Assembly: GCA_903825565.1 (NCBI GenBank)
Contig: CAIKBD010000373.1
Location: 1 to 41,960, forward strand
Direction: 5' to 3'
Source of the DNA: an uncultured Anaerolineales bacterium
Lineage (GTDB): Bacteria > Chloroflexota > Anaerolineae > UBA4142
Length of the DNA stretch: 41,960 nucleotides
Part shown: positions 1 through 9,041 of the stretch, piece after piece
How positions within the stretch are numbered: the first letter of the stretch is position 1
Layout: each line of letters starts with the position of its first letter
The notes under the pieces: generated by a model
Told to the model about the DNA's origin: nothing
Seen by the model: only the letters and a program-made list of their open reading frames with translations
Database searches by the model: none
Translations under genes and position numbers: made by a program

Positions 1-4
1 CGCG

Positions 5-631
5 ATGGCAGTCCAAATACTTGCACCGAGCGTCCACACTCCACCGCAAACGAAAATGACGTTTGCGGAATTTTTGGATTGGTGCGACGAAGACACGCTC
101 GCCGAATTTATCGAAGGAGAAATCGTAATGACTTCGCCGGCGTCAATCAACCATCAGCAAGTTGGCAGTTTGCTCGAAACGCTTTTGCGCGTGCACGTTG
201 AAAAACACGATCTCGGCAAAGTGTTGCGCGCGCCCTTTGTGATGCGCCTGCCCGAACTGAATCGCGCGCGCGAGCCGGACATTCTCTTCGTCGCGCACGC
301 CAACGCGCACTTGTTGCGCCCGACGTTTCTCGACGGCGCGGCGGATTTGGTCGTCGAAATTATTTCGCCCGAAAGTTTTATGCGCGACCACGCGGAAAAA
401 TTCATCGAGTACGAACGCGCCGGCGTGCCGGAATATTGGCTCATCGATCCGGAGCGCCAAGTCGCGGAATTTTACGAACTGGGTAGCGCCAAACATTATC
501 AGCCCGCGCTCGTCGCGGACGGCATTTATCATTCGCGCGCCGTCGCCGGCTTTTGGCTCCGCCCGGACTGGCTCTGGCAATCGCCCCTGCCCGCCACGCT
601 CGATCTGTTGCGCGAAATGAAAATCCTCTAA
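5..631 (+). CDS. Uma2 family (DUF820) endonuclease-like protein
   Basis: The 208-residue protein matches the Uma2/DUF820 family, a PD-(D/E)XK nuclease fold of mostly unknown role that is multiplied in cyanobacteria and Chloroflexota. The N-terminal half carries the family pattern MTFAEFLDW...EFIEGEIV. The nuclease core is visible as EPDILFV, then LVVEIISPES, then the closing AGVPEYWLIDP. These hold the Asp and Glu expected for metal binding. The ATG lies four bases from the window edge, so a ribosome-binding site cannot be checked and a slightly longer N-terminus is possible. It ends 28 bp before the methyltransferase on the same strand, but nothing shows a functional link. The family call is firm; the biological role is unknown. 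Confidence 0.85.
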   Translation: MAVQILAPSVHTPPQTKMTFAEFLDWCDEDTLAEFIEGEIVMTSPASINHQQVGSLLETLLRVHVEKHDLGKVLRAPFVMRLPELNRAREPDILFVAHANAHLLRPTFLDGAADLVVEIISPESFMRDHAEKFIEYERAGVPEYWLIDPERQVAEFYELGSAKHYQPALVADGIYHSRAVAGFWLRPDWLWQSPLPATLDLLREMKIL

Positions 632-659
632 CCCAATTATCCTCAACCCGGAGTTACGC

Positions 660-1457
660 ATGTCCAACCCCCAAACCCTTTTGCAAGAAACGCAAGCGAT
701 CTGGGATCAGAACGCGCCATTTTGGGACGCGAAAAGCGGTGATGCCGGCTTGTCTATGCAACGCACGCTGATCGCGCCGAGCACCGAACGCCTGCTCGCG
801 CTCCAGCCGGACGAACGCGTGCTCGACGTGGCGTGCGGCAACGGCGCGTTCGCGCGGCGCATGGCGGCGCTTGGCGCGCGCGTCGTCGCGTGCGATTTCG
901 CGCCGACGTTCATCGCTCGCGCGCAAGCCCGCACGCCGAGCGAGCGCATCGAGTACCGCGTGGTGGACGCGACGGACGAAGGCGCGCTCCTCGCGCTCGG
1001 CGCGCAAACGTTCGACGCGGCGGTGTGCACGATGGGGCTGATGGACATGCCGGAGATCGATCCGCTTTTGCGCGCGCTAGCGCAACTGCTCACGCCGCGC
1101 GGCCGTTTCGTTTTTTCGATCATGCATCCGTGTTTCAATTCGCCGCAGGGGCTAACCAAAGTGATCGAGGAAGAAGATCGCGCCGGCGAACTCATCGCCA
1201 CGTACGCGATCAAGATTTCGCAGTACGCCACGCCGACGACGCACAAAGGGCTGGGGATCATCGGGCAACCGGCGGCGCAATATTATTTTCATCGCCCGCT
1301 CAACCAAGTGTTCGGCGCGTGCTTTCGCGCCGGCTTTGCGCTCGACGCGTTGGAGGAACCCACGTACGCGCCGCACGCGCCGGCGAATCGTCCGTCCAGT
1401 TGGGAGAATTACCCCGAGATTCCGCCGGTGTTGATCGCGCGCCTGCGCCGCGCGTGA
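660..1457 (+). CDS. Class I SAM-dependent methyltransferase
   Basis: A 265-residue methyltransferase of the Methyltransf_11/25 type. Motif I (VLDVACGNGAFARRMAALG) is followed by the acidic end of strand 2 (VVACDF), a motif II/III region (FDAAVCTMGLMDM) and the usual LTPRGRFVFSIMHPCF strand. The C-terminal part (YYFHRPLNQVF, then FALDALEEPTY) resembles small-molecule or quinone-type methyltransferases, but no substrate can be assigned. The ATG at 660 is preceded by GGAG at 650-653. It is followed 62 bp later by plsC on the same strand, so the two may be co-transcribed. SAM binding is clear from the sequence; everything beyond that is open. Confidence 0.85.
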   Translation: MSNPQTLLQETQAIWDQNAPFWDAKSGDAGLSMQRTLIAPSTERLLALQPDERVLDVACGNGAFARRMAALGARVVACDFAPTFIARAQARTPSERIEYRVVDATDEGALLALGAQTFDAAVCTMGLMDMPEIDPLLRALAQLLTPRGRFVFSIMHPCFNSPQGLTKVIEEEDRAGELIATYAIKISQYATPTTHKGLGIIGQPAAQYYFHRPLNQVFGACFRAGFALDALEEPTYAPHAPANRPSSWENYPEIPPVLIARLRRA

Positions 1458-1519
1458 TTTGCGTTTTTGGCAAACGCTCGTACAATCTCGGCATCTGAAT
1501 CTCGCGGAGAAGAGCGCGT

Positions 1520-2230
1520 ATGCTACAAGAGCTGTCGCTGGGCTATCGGTTGTACGTCCTCATCGTCAAAGATCTCCTTGGGCTGTATTACAAAACGTAC
1601 CACCGGCTCAAGGTGGAAGGCGCGGAACATTTGCGCCGCGAGGGTCCGCTGTTCATTATCATCAATCACGTCAGTTATCTCGAACCCTTTGCGCTGGGCG
1701 TCGCGTTGTGCGATCACGGCATTTTGCCGGTCAGCCATTTTTGGACGGTCTCCAAAAAAGAATTGTTCCAATTTCCGCCCATCGGCAAATTTCTGTCGAG
1801 TCTGGGAATGTTTCCGATTGATCGCGAAAAGACGGATATGGCGGCGATGCGGACGATGCTCGGCGTTTTTAAAGCCGGCAAGATGATCGCGATGGCGCCG
1901 GAGGGCACGCGCAGTCCCTCGGGGCGCTTGCAAGCGTTTCAACCGGTCGTCGCCAAGATCGCGATCTCGCGCCACATTCCGATTCTGCCCGCCGCCGCCA
2001 TCGGCGCGGAACAAGCGATGCCGGTTGGATCGAAATTTGCGCGCCCGAAACAAATCACGATCCGTTTTGGCCCCGTATTTGAACTTGCCGAGTTTTACGA
2101 CCAACCGCTGACGGACGCGGAAGCGGACCGCGCCTCGTGGATGATGCGCGAACAGATCGCCGCGTTATTGCCGGCGTGGATGCGCGAACTGCCGCCCCCC
2201 TCCGGGCGCGTCGGCGCGCGCAAGGTCTAA
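1520..2230 (+). CDS. plsC: 1-acyl-sn-glycerol-3-phosphate acyltransferase (PlsC-like)
   Basis: The 236-residue protein belongs to the PlsC/LPLAT family, which moves an acyl group to lysophosphatidic acid at the inner face of the membrane in phospholipid synthesis. Motif I reads NHVSYLEPF (His50), so the usual HX4D dyad appears as HX4E (Glu55). Motif II is FPIDREKTD and motif III is APEGTRSPSG, both canonical. A hydrophobic stretch near the N-terminus (LYVLIVKDLLGLYY) probably contacts the membrane. The start at 1520 follows a GGAGAAGAG ribosome-binding region. The gene is closed by the terminator at 2251-2302. Acceptor specificity cannot be read from the sequence. Confidence 0.87.
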   Translation: MLQELSLGYRLYVLIVKDLLGLYYKTYHRLKVEGAEHLRREGPLFIIINHVSYLEPFALGVALCDHGILPVSHFWTVSKKELFQFPPIGKFLSSLGMFPIDREKTDMAAMRTMLGVFKAGKMIAMAPEGTRSPSGRLQAFQPVVAKIAISRHIPILPAAAIGAEQAMPVGSKFARPKQITIRFGPVFELAEFYDQPLTDAEADRASWMMREQIAALLPAWMRELPPPSGRVGARKV

Positions 2231-2250
2231 ATCGTTTTGCAAAGATGCAG

Positions 2251-2302
2251 GAAGAGGGCTGAAGGATGAATTTCATTTTCATCTTTCAGCCCTCTTTTTT
2301 TT
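2251..2302. terminator. Bidirectional intrinsic terminator built on a GGATGAA-type repeat
   Basis: An 18-bp stem (2253-2270 with about 2278-2295, one G-U-type mismatch) is followed by a run of eight T on the plus strand and preceded by A-rich sequence. It lies between convergent plsC (+) and the ABC ATPase gene (-), so it can stop both transcripts. The core GGATGAA/TTCATC also occurs in the repeat at 40170-40228. Confidence 0.85.
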
Positions 2303-2325
2303 ACATCTGGCGTCCACGACCGTTC

Positions 2326-4350
2326 TTACAAACCGCCCCAATGAAAACACGCGACGTGATGATTTGCGCCGGCATCGCGGAGCGGCGGTACGGCTTGGCG
2401 ACATTCGGCGGTGGCGATGGGACAACGTTGATGAAAATTACAGCCCGTCGGTGGGTTTAATAGACTGGGCACTTCGCCCTTGAGCAAAATCACTTGCCCG
2501 CGTTTTTCTTCGACAAACGGATCGGGAATCGGCACGGCAGACAACAGCGCGCGCGTGTACGGGTGTAGCGGGTTTGCGTACAGCGATTCGCAGTCCGTCA
2601 TCTCCACGATGCGACCCAGATACATCACCGCCACGCGGTCGCTGATGTGCCGCACGACCGACAAATCGTGTCCGATGAACAAATAGGTCAGCCCAAGTCG
2701 GTCTTGCAGCTCATCCAAGAGATTGACGATCTGCGCTTGAATGGACACGTCGAGCGCAGAGATGGGTTCATCGCAAACGATGAACGATGGATTCGTCGCG
2801 AGCGCGCGCGCGATGCCGATGCGTTGCCGTTGCCCGCCGCTGAATTCGTGTGGCACGCGATCCGCCAAGTTGGGATCGAGTCCGACCATCTGAAAAAGTT
2901 CGGCGACGCGATCTCGATATGCGCCCTTGCTCTTGACGAGACGATGCACCTTGAGCGGCTCGCCGACAATATCGCCGGCGCTTTGGCGCGGATCGAGCGA
3001 GCTGTACGGGTCTTGGAAAATCAATTGCATCTTGTGCCGTATGGAGCGCACCTGCGATTTCGACAACAGCGCAATGTCGCGTCCCTCGAAATGAATCTCG
3101 CCGGACACCGGGCGATACAAGCGCAACAGACATCGCCCCACCGTCGTCTTGCCGCAACCGCTCTCGCCGACTAGACCCAGGGTCTCGCCGCGCTGGATCG
3201 CAAAGCTAATGTCGTCCACTGCTTTCAAATCCGCGACCTTGCGGCGCAACAATCCTTTCGTCACCGGGAAATACATTTTGAGCTGTTGGACGTTCAACAA
3301 AGTTTCATCCGAAACCGCTCGTTTGTTTTCCGATGTTGGCATAACAACCGGCGATGCGGTGACACTCGGCTGCGTGACCGGCAAATGACACGCGACGTAA
3401 TGTTGCCCGTTGATCTGTGTAAGCGACGGAAACGCATCGCGCTGACACGCATCAACCCGCCGCGCGCAACGCGGATAGAACGCGCAAGCGGTGGTTGCTT
3501 GCGTGAGACTCGGCGGCAGACCTGGAATCGGGACGAGTTGCGCGCCCTTGGGTTCGTCGAGGCGCGGCACGGATTTGAGCAGACCAACTGTGTACGGGTG
3601 ACGCGGGTCGCCGAAAATTTCCTTTGCCGTGCCCGATTCGACGATGCGCCCGGCATACATCACGTAAATTCTCTGCGCGTACCGCGCGACGATGCCCAGG
3701 TTGTGCGTCACGATCACCAGCGCCATGTTCAAGCGGTGCACCATCTCGCGCAAGAGTTCGAGCAATTGCGCCTGGGTCGTGACATCCAGCGCGGTCGTCG
3801 CTTCATCGGCAATGAGCAATTTGGGATTGCAACATACTGCCATTGCGATCATCGCCCGCTGGCGCATCCCGCCGCTGAATTGATGCGGGTAATGATCAAT
3901 ACGCTGTTCCGCATCGGGAATGCCGATCACTTGGAGCAGTTCGATTGCGCGCGCGCGCGCAGTGCCCGCATCCATTTTCAAGTGAAGCATCAACGACTCG
4001 ACGATCTGCCGACCAATCGTCAACACCGGATTCAGCGAGGTCATCGGCTCTTGAAAGATCATCCCGATTTTGCCGCCGCGAACTGCGCGCATCGGCTCGC
4101 TGTCGGATTTGAACTGGAGCAAATCCGCGCCATCAAAAAACACTTGCCCGCCAACGATTTTGCCGGGCGGCGTCGGAATCAATTGCAAAATCGAAAGCTG
4201 GCTCGCCGATTTGCCGCAGCCACTCTCGCCAACGACGCTGATAATTTCGCCGGCGTCCACGTGATACGAAACGCCGTCCACCGCGTGAACGGTCGCGTTA
4301 TCCATTTTGAATTGCGTGGTCAGATTGCGTACTTCAAGCAAGTGATCCAT
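2326..4350 (-). CDS. Fused double ABC ATPase of peptide/nickel type (DppD-DppF fusion, GsiA/YejF-like)
   Basis: One 674-residue protein holds both ATPase subunits of a peptide-type ABC importer. The first half has Walker A GESGCGKS (residues 41-48), signature FSGGMRQR and Walker [13 protein letters not shown], where the usual ADEP is ADEA. The second half has [25 protein letters not shown] and the H-loop GHDLSVV. Each half ends with the oligopeptide-transporter C-terminal Cys cluster ([14 protein letters not shown] and [14 protein letters not shown]). The open frame runs on upstream to 5100, but that part overlaps dppC out of frame. The ATG at 4350 follows GAGGAA and lies 8 bp after the dppC stop, so it is the start. 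It energises the permeases encoded immediately upstream. Fusions of this kind are known from GsiA and YejF. Confidence 0.93.
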   Translation of the reverse strand: MDHLLEVRNLTTQFKMDNATVHAVDGVSYHVDAGEIISVVGESGCGKSASQLSILQLIPTPPGKIVGGQVFFDGADLLQFKSDSEPMRAVRGGKIGMIFQEPMTSLNPVLTIGRQIVESLMLHLKMDAGTARARAIELLQVIGIPDAEQRIDHYPHQFSGGMRQRAMIAMAVCCNPKLLIADEATTALDVTTQAQLLELLREMVHRLNMALVIVTHNLGIVARYAQRIYVMYAGRIVESGTAKEIFGDPRHPYTVGLLKSVPRLDEPKGAQLVPIPGLPPSLTQATTACAFYPRCARRVDACQRDAFPSLTQINGQHYVACHLPVTQPSVTASPVVMPTSENKRAVSDETLLNVQQLKMYFPVTKGLLRRKVADLKAVDDISFAIQRGETLGLVGESGCGKTTVGRCLLRLYRPVSGEIHFEGRDIALLSKSQVRSIRHKMQLIFQDPYSSLDPRQSAGDIVGEPLKVHRLVKSKGAYRDRVAELFQMVGLDPNLADRVPHEFSGGQRQRIGIARALATNPSFIVCDEPISALDVSIQAQIVNLLDELQDRLGLTYLFIGHDLSVVRHISDRVAVMYLGRIVEMTDCESLYANPLHPYTRALLSAVPIPDPFVEEKRGQVILLKGEVPSLLNPPTGCNFHQRCPIATAECRQAVPPLRDAGANHHVACFHWGGL

Positions 4351-4358
4351 GTTGTTCC

Positions 4359-5273
4359 TCAGAGCGTCCCGCGCAAGCGCGGATCGAGCGCATCGCGCAG
4401 ACCATCGCCCACGAGATTGAAAGCGAGGACGACGAGCATCACGCAAAATCCCGGCGCGAAAGATAGAATGGGATTGCTGAGCAAATAACGATAGCCATCG
4501 TTGACCATCGAACCCCACGCCGCGCCGGGTGGCGTGATGCCCAAGCCGACAAACGACAACCCGGCTTCGGCGATGATCGCGACACCCAGGTTGAGCGTGA
4601 TGAGCACGATCAACGGCGAGAGGCAATTCGGAAGCACATGCGCCAACATGGTTCGTAGATCGCTCGAACCAATGATCTCGCTCGCCTTGATGTAATCGGA
4701 TTGTTTGACCGCGAGGACTTGGCCGCGCATCAAGCGCACGTACGTTGGGATCAGCGAAATGCCCAACGAGATGATCACGTTGTTCAATCCGCCGCCGAGT
4801 GCCGCGCCAATAGCGAGCGCCAACATCAAGGGCGGAATCGCCATCAACGCATCCACGCATCGCATAATCAAGGTGCTGATCCAGCCACCCAAATAACCGG
4901 CGAGTAAACCCAGGGTCATGCCGATCAATGCCGCCAAGCCGACCGAGTTGACGCCAACCGCGAGCGAAGTACGCGTGCCATAAATGATCCGACTCAATGT
5001 GTCGCGTCCCAGCGCATCCGTGCCGAGCCAATGCGCGCTCGAGGGTGGTTTGAGTGATTCGCGCAAATTCTGTTGATACGGATCGTACGGTGTGATCCAA
5101 TCGGCGGTGAGCGCAACAAAAATCAAAATCGCAATGATGACCGCGCCAAAAATTACGACCTTGCGTCCGAGGAACACGCGCAGAAATCGTTGCCAGGATT
5201 TTGTATGCGGCGTTTGCAAGTCGCCGAATGCAGTCGAGGTTTGAGGCGCGCTTGGGATTATCGTGGTTGACAT
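4359..5273 (-). CDS. dppC: Peptide/nickel ABC transporter permease, DppC family
   Basis: A 304-residue inner-membrane permease. It begins with a hydrophilic leader, then a first membrane helix ([20 protein letters not shown]). The OppC-type hallmark [10 protein letters not shown] follows, then further helices and the EAA-loop region ([20 protein letters not shown]) that docks on the ATPase. The C-terminus PRLRGTL is typical. The start at 5273 is chosen because AAGGAG stands 9 bp upstream and overlaps the dppB stop; a start at 5315 would run 29 bp into dppB. The partner is DppB, encoded just upstream. The substrate class (peptides, nickel, opines or glycosides) cannot be told apart from the permease alone. 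Confidence 0.93.
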   Translation of the reverse strand: MSTTIIPSAPQTSTAFGDLQTPHTKSWQRFLRVFLGRKVVIFGAVIIAILIFVALTADWITPYDPYQQNLRESLKPPSSAHWLGTDALGRDTLSRIIYGTRTSLAVGVNSVGLAALIGMTLGLLAGYLGGWISTLIMRCVDALMAIPPLMLALAIGAALGGGLNNVIISLGISLIPTYVRLMRGQVLAVKQSDYIKASEIIGSSDLRTMLAHVLPNCLSPLIVLITLNLGVAIIAEAGLSFVGLGITPPGAAWGSMVNDGYRYLLSNPILSFAPGFCVMLVVLAFNLVGDGLRDALDPRLRGTL

Positions 5274-5286
5274 CCAGTCTTGCTCC

Positions 5287-6234
5287 TTATTCGTCGTAAC
5301 GGATGCGCGGATCAATGTAGCCGTAGGAAATGTCTACGGCAAGATTTGCCAACGCGACCACGACGCCGACGATCATCACCATGCCTTGCACGAGAATATA
5401 ATCTTTGCCAAAAACGCCAGAGACCAGCAAGCGTCCCATCCCCGGAATGTTGAAGACTTGCTCGACCAGGATCGCGCCGCCGACCAAGTTGCGTAATTGC
5501 ATTCCCAGTAACGTCACGACCGGGATGATTGCATTTTTGAGCGCGTGCTCGGTGATCACTTGCCACTCGGACAAGCCCTTGGAACGCGCCGTGCGAATGT
5601 AATCCTGGCGAATCACTTCCAACATGCTCGAACGGGTTTGGCGCGTCAGCGATGCGAGCGGCACAAGCGCGAGGCAAATCGCCGGCATCACGAGTTGTCG
5701 GGTGCTCAACCAAAAATCATCGGTGGGCGCGGTGTACCCTTGCACGGGCAACCAACGCAGGTTCAACGCAAAGAAATAAATTCCCAGGATGCCGAGCCAG
5801 AAAATCGGCACTGCCATCGCAAGGTTGGCGGAGACATTGATGATCGAATCGAGCCAGCCGCCGCGCCGAACGGCGCTGAGGATGCCGGCAGGAATACTCA
5901 CCAAAATACTGAGAAAAAGCGCGACGATGCCGAGGTGAAACGTGATGGGCAAACGCACCGCGAATAATTTAGCGACGCTCTCGCGAAACACAATCGAGTT
6001 ACCCAGGTTGCCCTGGAGCAAATTCGTCGCCCAACGCGCGTACTGCACGTACAGCGGTTGGTCGAGCCACAATTCCTGGCGCAACGCTTGGATGCGTTCG
6101 GGCGTGGCGGTGTCACCCAGGATGAAGAGCGCGGGATCGCCGGGCGTGATGTGCAAAAGCGAAAACGCGATGAAACTCACGAGCACGAGCACGACAACAG
6201 TCTCGATCAAACGGCGAACAACAAACACGATCAT
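5287..6234 (-). CDS. dppB: Peptide/nickel ABC transporter permease, DppB family
   Basis: The 315-residue protein has the DppB/OppB pattern: an N-terminal helix (VVRRLIETVVVLVLVSFIAF), the periplasm-side segment HITPGDPALFILG, several further helices, the EAA loop (RTARSKGLSEWQVITEHALK) and the C-terminal YGYIDPRIRY. It pairs with DppC to form the membrane channel. The ATG at 6234 has only a weak upstream AAGGA. A 184-bp gap separates it from the ferredoxin gene and contains a palindromic repeat (6295-6382), which may reduce transcription into the transporter genes or act as an RNA-processing site. Confidence 0.93.
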   Translation of the reverse strand: MIVFVVRRLIETVVVLVLVSFIAFSLLHITPGDPALFILGDTATPERIQALRQELWLDQPLYVQYARWATNLLQGNLGNSIVFRESVAKLFAVRLPITFHLGIVALFLSILVSIPAGILSAVRRGGWLDSIINVSANLAMAVPIFWLGILGIYFFALNLRWLPVQGYTAPTDDFWLSTRQLVMPAICLALVPLASLTRQTRSSMLEVIRQDYIRTARSKGLSEWQVITEHALKNAIIPVVTLLGMQLRNLVGGAILVEQVFNIPGMGRLLVSGVFGKDYILVQGMVMIVGVVVALANLAVDISYGYIDPRIRYDE

Positions 6235-6294
6235 TTCAGATTCCTTGAAAATGGGACGCGGACAAACGTGGATTATCTTTTGTAACTGTTCCCC

Positions 6295-6382
6295 CTGTCA
6301 TTTCGAGGCGCGCTTTTTGCGCCGAGAAATCTCGTATTCGCACGACGGAGATTTCTCGCCGCTACGCGGCTCGAAATGACAG
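6295..6382. repeat. Dispersed palindromic repeat, GTCATTTCGAG family, copy 1
   Basis: An imperfect palindrome with outer arms CTGTCATTTCGAG (from 6295) and CTCGAAATGACAG (to 6382) and inner arms GAGAAATCTC and GGAGATTTCTC. It sits in the ferredoxin-dppB gap. A second copy lies in frame inside the radical SAM gene at 24263-24342. Confidence 0.85.
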
Positions 6383-6418
6383 CCGGGTTGAGTAGCTACG
6401 TTTTTTATCGGCGTTCGA

Positions 6419-6763
6419 TTATTTCGCCGGCGGCTTGGTGTTGGGTGGCGGCGGATTTTTCATGCCGAGCCGGAAAAATTCGCCGGTGTCTTTGCGTTTC
6501 CAATTCACCACGACGCTTTGATTCAGCGGATGCACCATCCAAATCGAACCGGGGATCGAACAGTCCTCGACGCAAATTCCACAGTACCAACATTCGTCCG
6601 GGTACAACACAATCGGCGGTTGCTTTTTGACCGGGTTCGGCATCAACACATCGGTGCGGCACACTTCGACGCACACGTTACAGCCGGTGCAAAATGTCGG
6701 GTTGAAATGAATCGGCACGTTCGGCGTCGGCGGATTGGGCATCATATACACTTTGTCTGGCAT
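6419..6763 (-). CDS. AprB-like ferredoxin with two [4Fe-4S] clusters
   Basis: A 114-residue iron-sulfur protein. Two CxxCxxCxxxC motifs are visible at Cys25/28/31/35 and Cys58/61/64/68. Neither final Cys is followed by Pro, unlike classic 8Fe ferredoxins. The region after the second cluster (SIWMVHPLNQSVVVNWKRK) recalls the beta subunit of adenylylsulfate reductase. The C-terminus is Pro-rich (NPPPPNTKPPAK). It follows the flavoprotein gene by 85 bp and has GGAG nine bases before the ATG. A role as the electron carrier of the flavoprotein is the natural reading. The similarity to AprB is judged by eye, and the substrate need not be sulfate. Confidence 0.85.
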   Translation of the reverse strand: MPDKVYMMPNPPTPNVPIHFNPTFCTGCNVCVEVCRTDVLMPNPVKKQPPIVLYPDECWYCGICVEDCSIPGSIWMVHPLNQSVVVNWKRKDTGEFFRLGMKNPPPPNTKPPAK

Positions 6764-6804
6764 AACTATTTACTCCAAATTGTCCTTGCGCGGCGAGCGT
6801 TCTT

Positions 6805-6845
6805 TATCCGCGAATTTTTGTTCTCATTCGCGTGATTCGCGGATG
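6805..6845. repeat. Dispersed palindromic repeat, ATCCGCGAAT family, copy 1
   Basis: Arms ATCCGCGAAT (from 6806) and ATTCGCGGAT (to 6844) face each other in the gap between the flavoprotein and ferredoxin genes. Relatives lie at 8961-9027, 20499-20567 and 36784-36855. Confidence 0.75.
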
Positions 6846-6848
6846 AAT

Positions 6849-8843
6849 TTACAACCCACTATGCGCTTGATAATTTTCCTCATAGCTCGGCGCATACGGT
6901 TCGCGCAAATGATAATCGAGCGGCAGTTCGCGCACCTTGACCTGGTTTTCTTCCAAGCGAATCGGCAGGAGCTTGTTCCATTCCGGCGGGTCAACCTCTG
7001 GATAATCAAGCCGATAGAAATTCAAAAAGCGACTGCTCGCTTTGCGCGCGAGCGAGGCGTGCATAATCATTTCGCCGACGGTGAGAATCGTGTGACATTC
7101 GAGCACGCGTTCGAGTTCGTGTGGATTCGCCGCGTACGTCTCGGTCAATTCCGATTCCTTGACGCTGTTCAAAATTCGCAAACCGGCTTGAAGCGTTTCC
7201 TCGTTCCGAAATGCTCCACAATAATCTTGCATCACGCGACAAAGCCCGGCGTTCAATTCTTTCCAACCGATGCTCGCGCGTCCCTTGTTCAGGTGAGCAT
7301 ACACGCGCGCTTTTTCTTGCGCGACTTGTTTCGTGTCGAGTTCGGAGGCGTGTGCGCTCAATGCGTACTTGGCAGCTTGTCGTCCGGCATAACGTCCGCT
7401 TGTCGCCGCGCCCGCGTGTTCACCCGCGCCGTACACCATACGTCCACCGGCATACAATCCTTCCAGGTTCGCTTTCAAATCCCAGTCCACCAGCAAGCCG
7501 CCGCCAAAGACTTCGCGCCACTGCGGGACCATCGAGCCTGCCGGATAATGCGGACTGCGATACGAATCGGGCGGCATCACCGGCGCTTGAAGCAGATCCT
7601 TGTCCGGGTCGAAACCGGCTTTCGTGTAAATGTCGTACACCGGAATGCGCGTCTTGCCTTCGTTGCCGACCATCAATCCAAAAATTGCGCGACGTTCGTG
7701 TTCGGGCAAGCCGGGCAAATCGGCGTACAGCGGCAATTTGATTTCGCCTTTGCGAATCAATTCGGTCAAGGTGTTGTCAATGTAATTGCCTTTGACCTCG
7801 CGCGCGATTGCGCCGCCGACCAAACCGCCGCCCATCAAAATAAATTTTTGGTCGGGCGCGGGTTGAAACCGTTCGGCGATAGATTTTAGTTCTTCGCCGT
7901 TGTGACTGAGCCAACGCACTTCTTTGCCGTTCGCGTCCACCATCGTGCAACCATACCAGGTATTGTCCGGATAACCGACGCCGTACTGAATGTACGCAAA
8001 GCCACCCGAACTGCCCATCGAGCGTTCCATCGCCGCAAATTCCGCGCCGGCATTCCAGCCCATCGCGTGCCCATCGCCGACGATGTTCAAATCGGCGAAC
8101 GACGCACTGCCGCCGTTCAACTCGGTCGAGAACGTCCACTCGCGACGCGGATGCGCCATTGCCAGGATCGTCGCCTTGGATTTGAAAATGTAAAACTCGC
8201 CGGTGCGAACGTTGAACCCGGTCGCGCCGACGACGTGCGTGCCTTGTCTGCCATCCTGGGTCAACAAACTCGTCGCCATCACGCGATCAAAAATTTGCAC
8301 ACCCAGTTTTCTGATTTCACGCCACAAGCGCGGTTTCATGTCGTGACCGTAGACGCGCAACGTGTGGCGATTTTCATAATCGTACGTGAACAATAATTTC
8401 GTGGCTTCATCGCGAAACGCCGCGCCCTTGAATTCGTCGCGCACGTCGCGGATTTGCACGCCCATCTTTTCGCAATCGAGCAAGGTATCCCAGGATTCCT
8501 GGCATTGAATGTAACGCATCGGACCACAATCGTAACCGGCGAAACTGTCCACGATGGCGCGCGTGTACTCTTCGGGTGTGACCTTGCTACACGGATTGGT
8601 ACACGCGGCTTGCCAATGGTCAACGCCCGCGCCGCCTTGCCCACTGCGTCGAATGCTTCCCTTGTCCACGATGGCAACCTTAGCGCCCTGGCGCGCGGCA
8701 TTGATTGCGGCGTGGCAACCGGCGATGCCGCCACCCAGGACGAGCACATCAATATCCACCTGGTTTTCGACATCGTAGCGAATGGGATACGCCCATTCGG
8801 GAACCGACGCTTGGCGTTGCACAAAATTCCACCACGAACTCAT
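6849..8843 (-). CDS. FAD-dependent oxidoreductase, AprA/fumarate reductase flavoprotein superfamily
   Basis: A 664-residue flavoprotein. The dinucleotide-binding motif is VLGGGIAGCHAAINAARQG (GGGIAG at residues 37-42). A second FAD contact near the C-terminal third reads GLYAGGRMVYGAGEHAGAA. The C-terminal helical domain (MHASLARKASSRFLNFYRLDYP) matches the SdhA/FrdA/AprA pattern. The overall plan, plus the adjacent AprB-like ferredoxin, points to adenylylsulfate-reductase-type alpha subunits, but the true substrate is unknown. No signal peptide or Tat motif is present, so it is cytoplasmic. The start at 8843 follows GAGGTGA; the longer frame to 8915 has no such site. It lies between a solute-binding lipoprotein and the permease genes, suggesting it oxidises or reduces the imported compound. 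Confidence 0.88.
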   Translation of the reverse strand: MSSWWNFVQRQASVPEWAYPIRYDVENQVDIDVLVLGGGIAGCHAAINAARQGAKVAIVDKGSIRRSGQGGAGVDHWQAACTNPCSKVTPEEYTRAIVDSFAGYDCGPMRYIQCQESWDTLLDCEKMGVQIRDVRDEFKGAAFRDEATKLLFTYDYENRHTLRVYGHDMKPRLWREIRKLGVQIFDRVMATSLLTQDGRQGTHVVGATGFNVRTGEFYIFKSKATILAMAHPRREWTFSTELNGGSASFADLNIVGDGHAMGWNAGAEFAAMERSMGSSGGFAYIQYGVGYPDNTWYGCTMVDANGKEVRWLSHNGEELKSIAERFQPAPDQKFILMGGGLVGGAIAREVKGNYIDNTLTELIRKGEIKLPLYADLPGLPEHERRAIFGLMVGNEGKTRIPVYDIYTKAGFDPDKDLLQAPVMPPDSYRSPHYPAGSMVPQWREVFGGGLLVDWDLKANLEGLYAGGRMVYGAGEHAGAATSGRYAGRQAAKYALSAHASELDTKQVAQEKARVYAHLNKGRASIGWKELNAGLCRVMQDYCGAFRNEETLQAGLRILNSVKESELTETYAANPHELERVLECHTILTVGEMIMHASLARKASSRFLNFYRLDYPEVDPPEWNKLLPIRLEENQVKVRELPLDYHLREPYAPSYEENYQAHSGL

Positions 8844-8960
8844 ATTCACCTCTGCTTGTAAACCTGGGATTGTTCTGAATAGACAATGAATTGGAACCGA
8901 GGGTATCAGTTCCAATTCATTGGGTCAATCTAATTTTTATGCTCAACCATCGCCACAGTT

Positions 8961-9027
8961 TAATCCGCGAATAACGCGAATGAAAAACAAAATTTGCGAA
9001 GATTCGTGCGATTCGCGGATAAAAACT
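8961..9027. repeat. Dispersed palindromic repeat, ATCCGCGAAT family, copy 2
   Basis: Left arm ATCCGCGAATAACGCGAAT (from 8962) and right arm ATTCGTGCGATTCGCGGAT (to 9020) form a long imperfect hairpin. It occupies the 198-bp gap between the substrate-binding protein gene and the flavoprotein gene. Confidence 0.8.
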
Positions 9028-9041
9028 ATTTGGCGAACGGA

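Noticed and set aside
1459-1486. Promoter TTGCGT-16-TACAAT between the methyltransferase and plsC
   Set aside because: The -35 match is weak and overlaps a small hairpin; not distinguishable from chance.
3286-4488. 400-residue plus-strand frame opposite the ABC ATPase
   Set aside because: It is a shadow of a clear gene in GC-rich sequence, with Arg/His-rich composition and no motif.
4351-5100. Upstream extension of the fused ATPase frame
   Set aside because: The sequence here is dppC in another frame. An ATG with GAGGAA at 4350 fits the family N-terminus.
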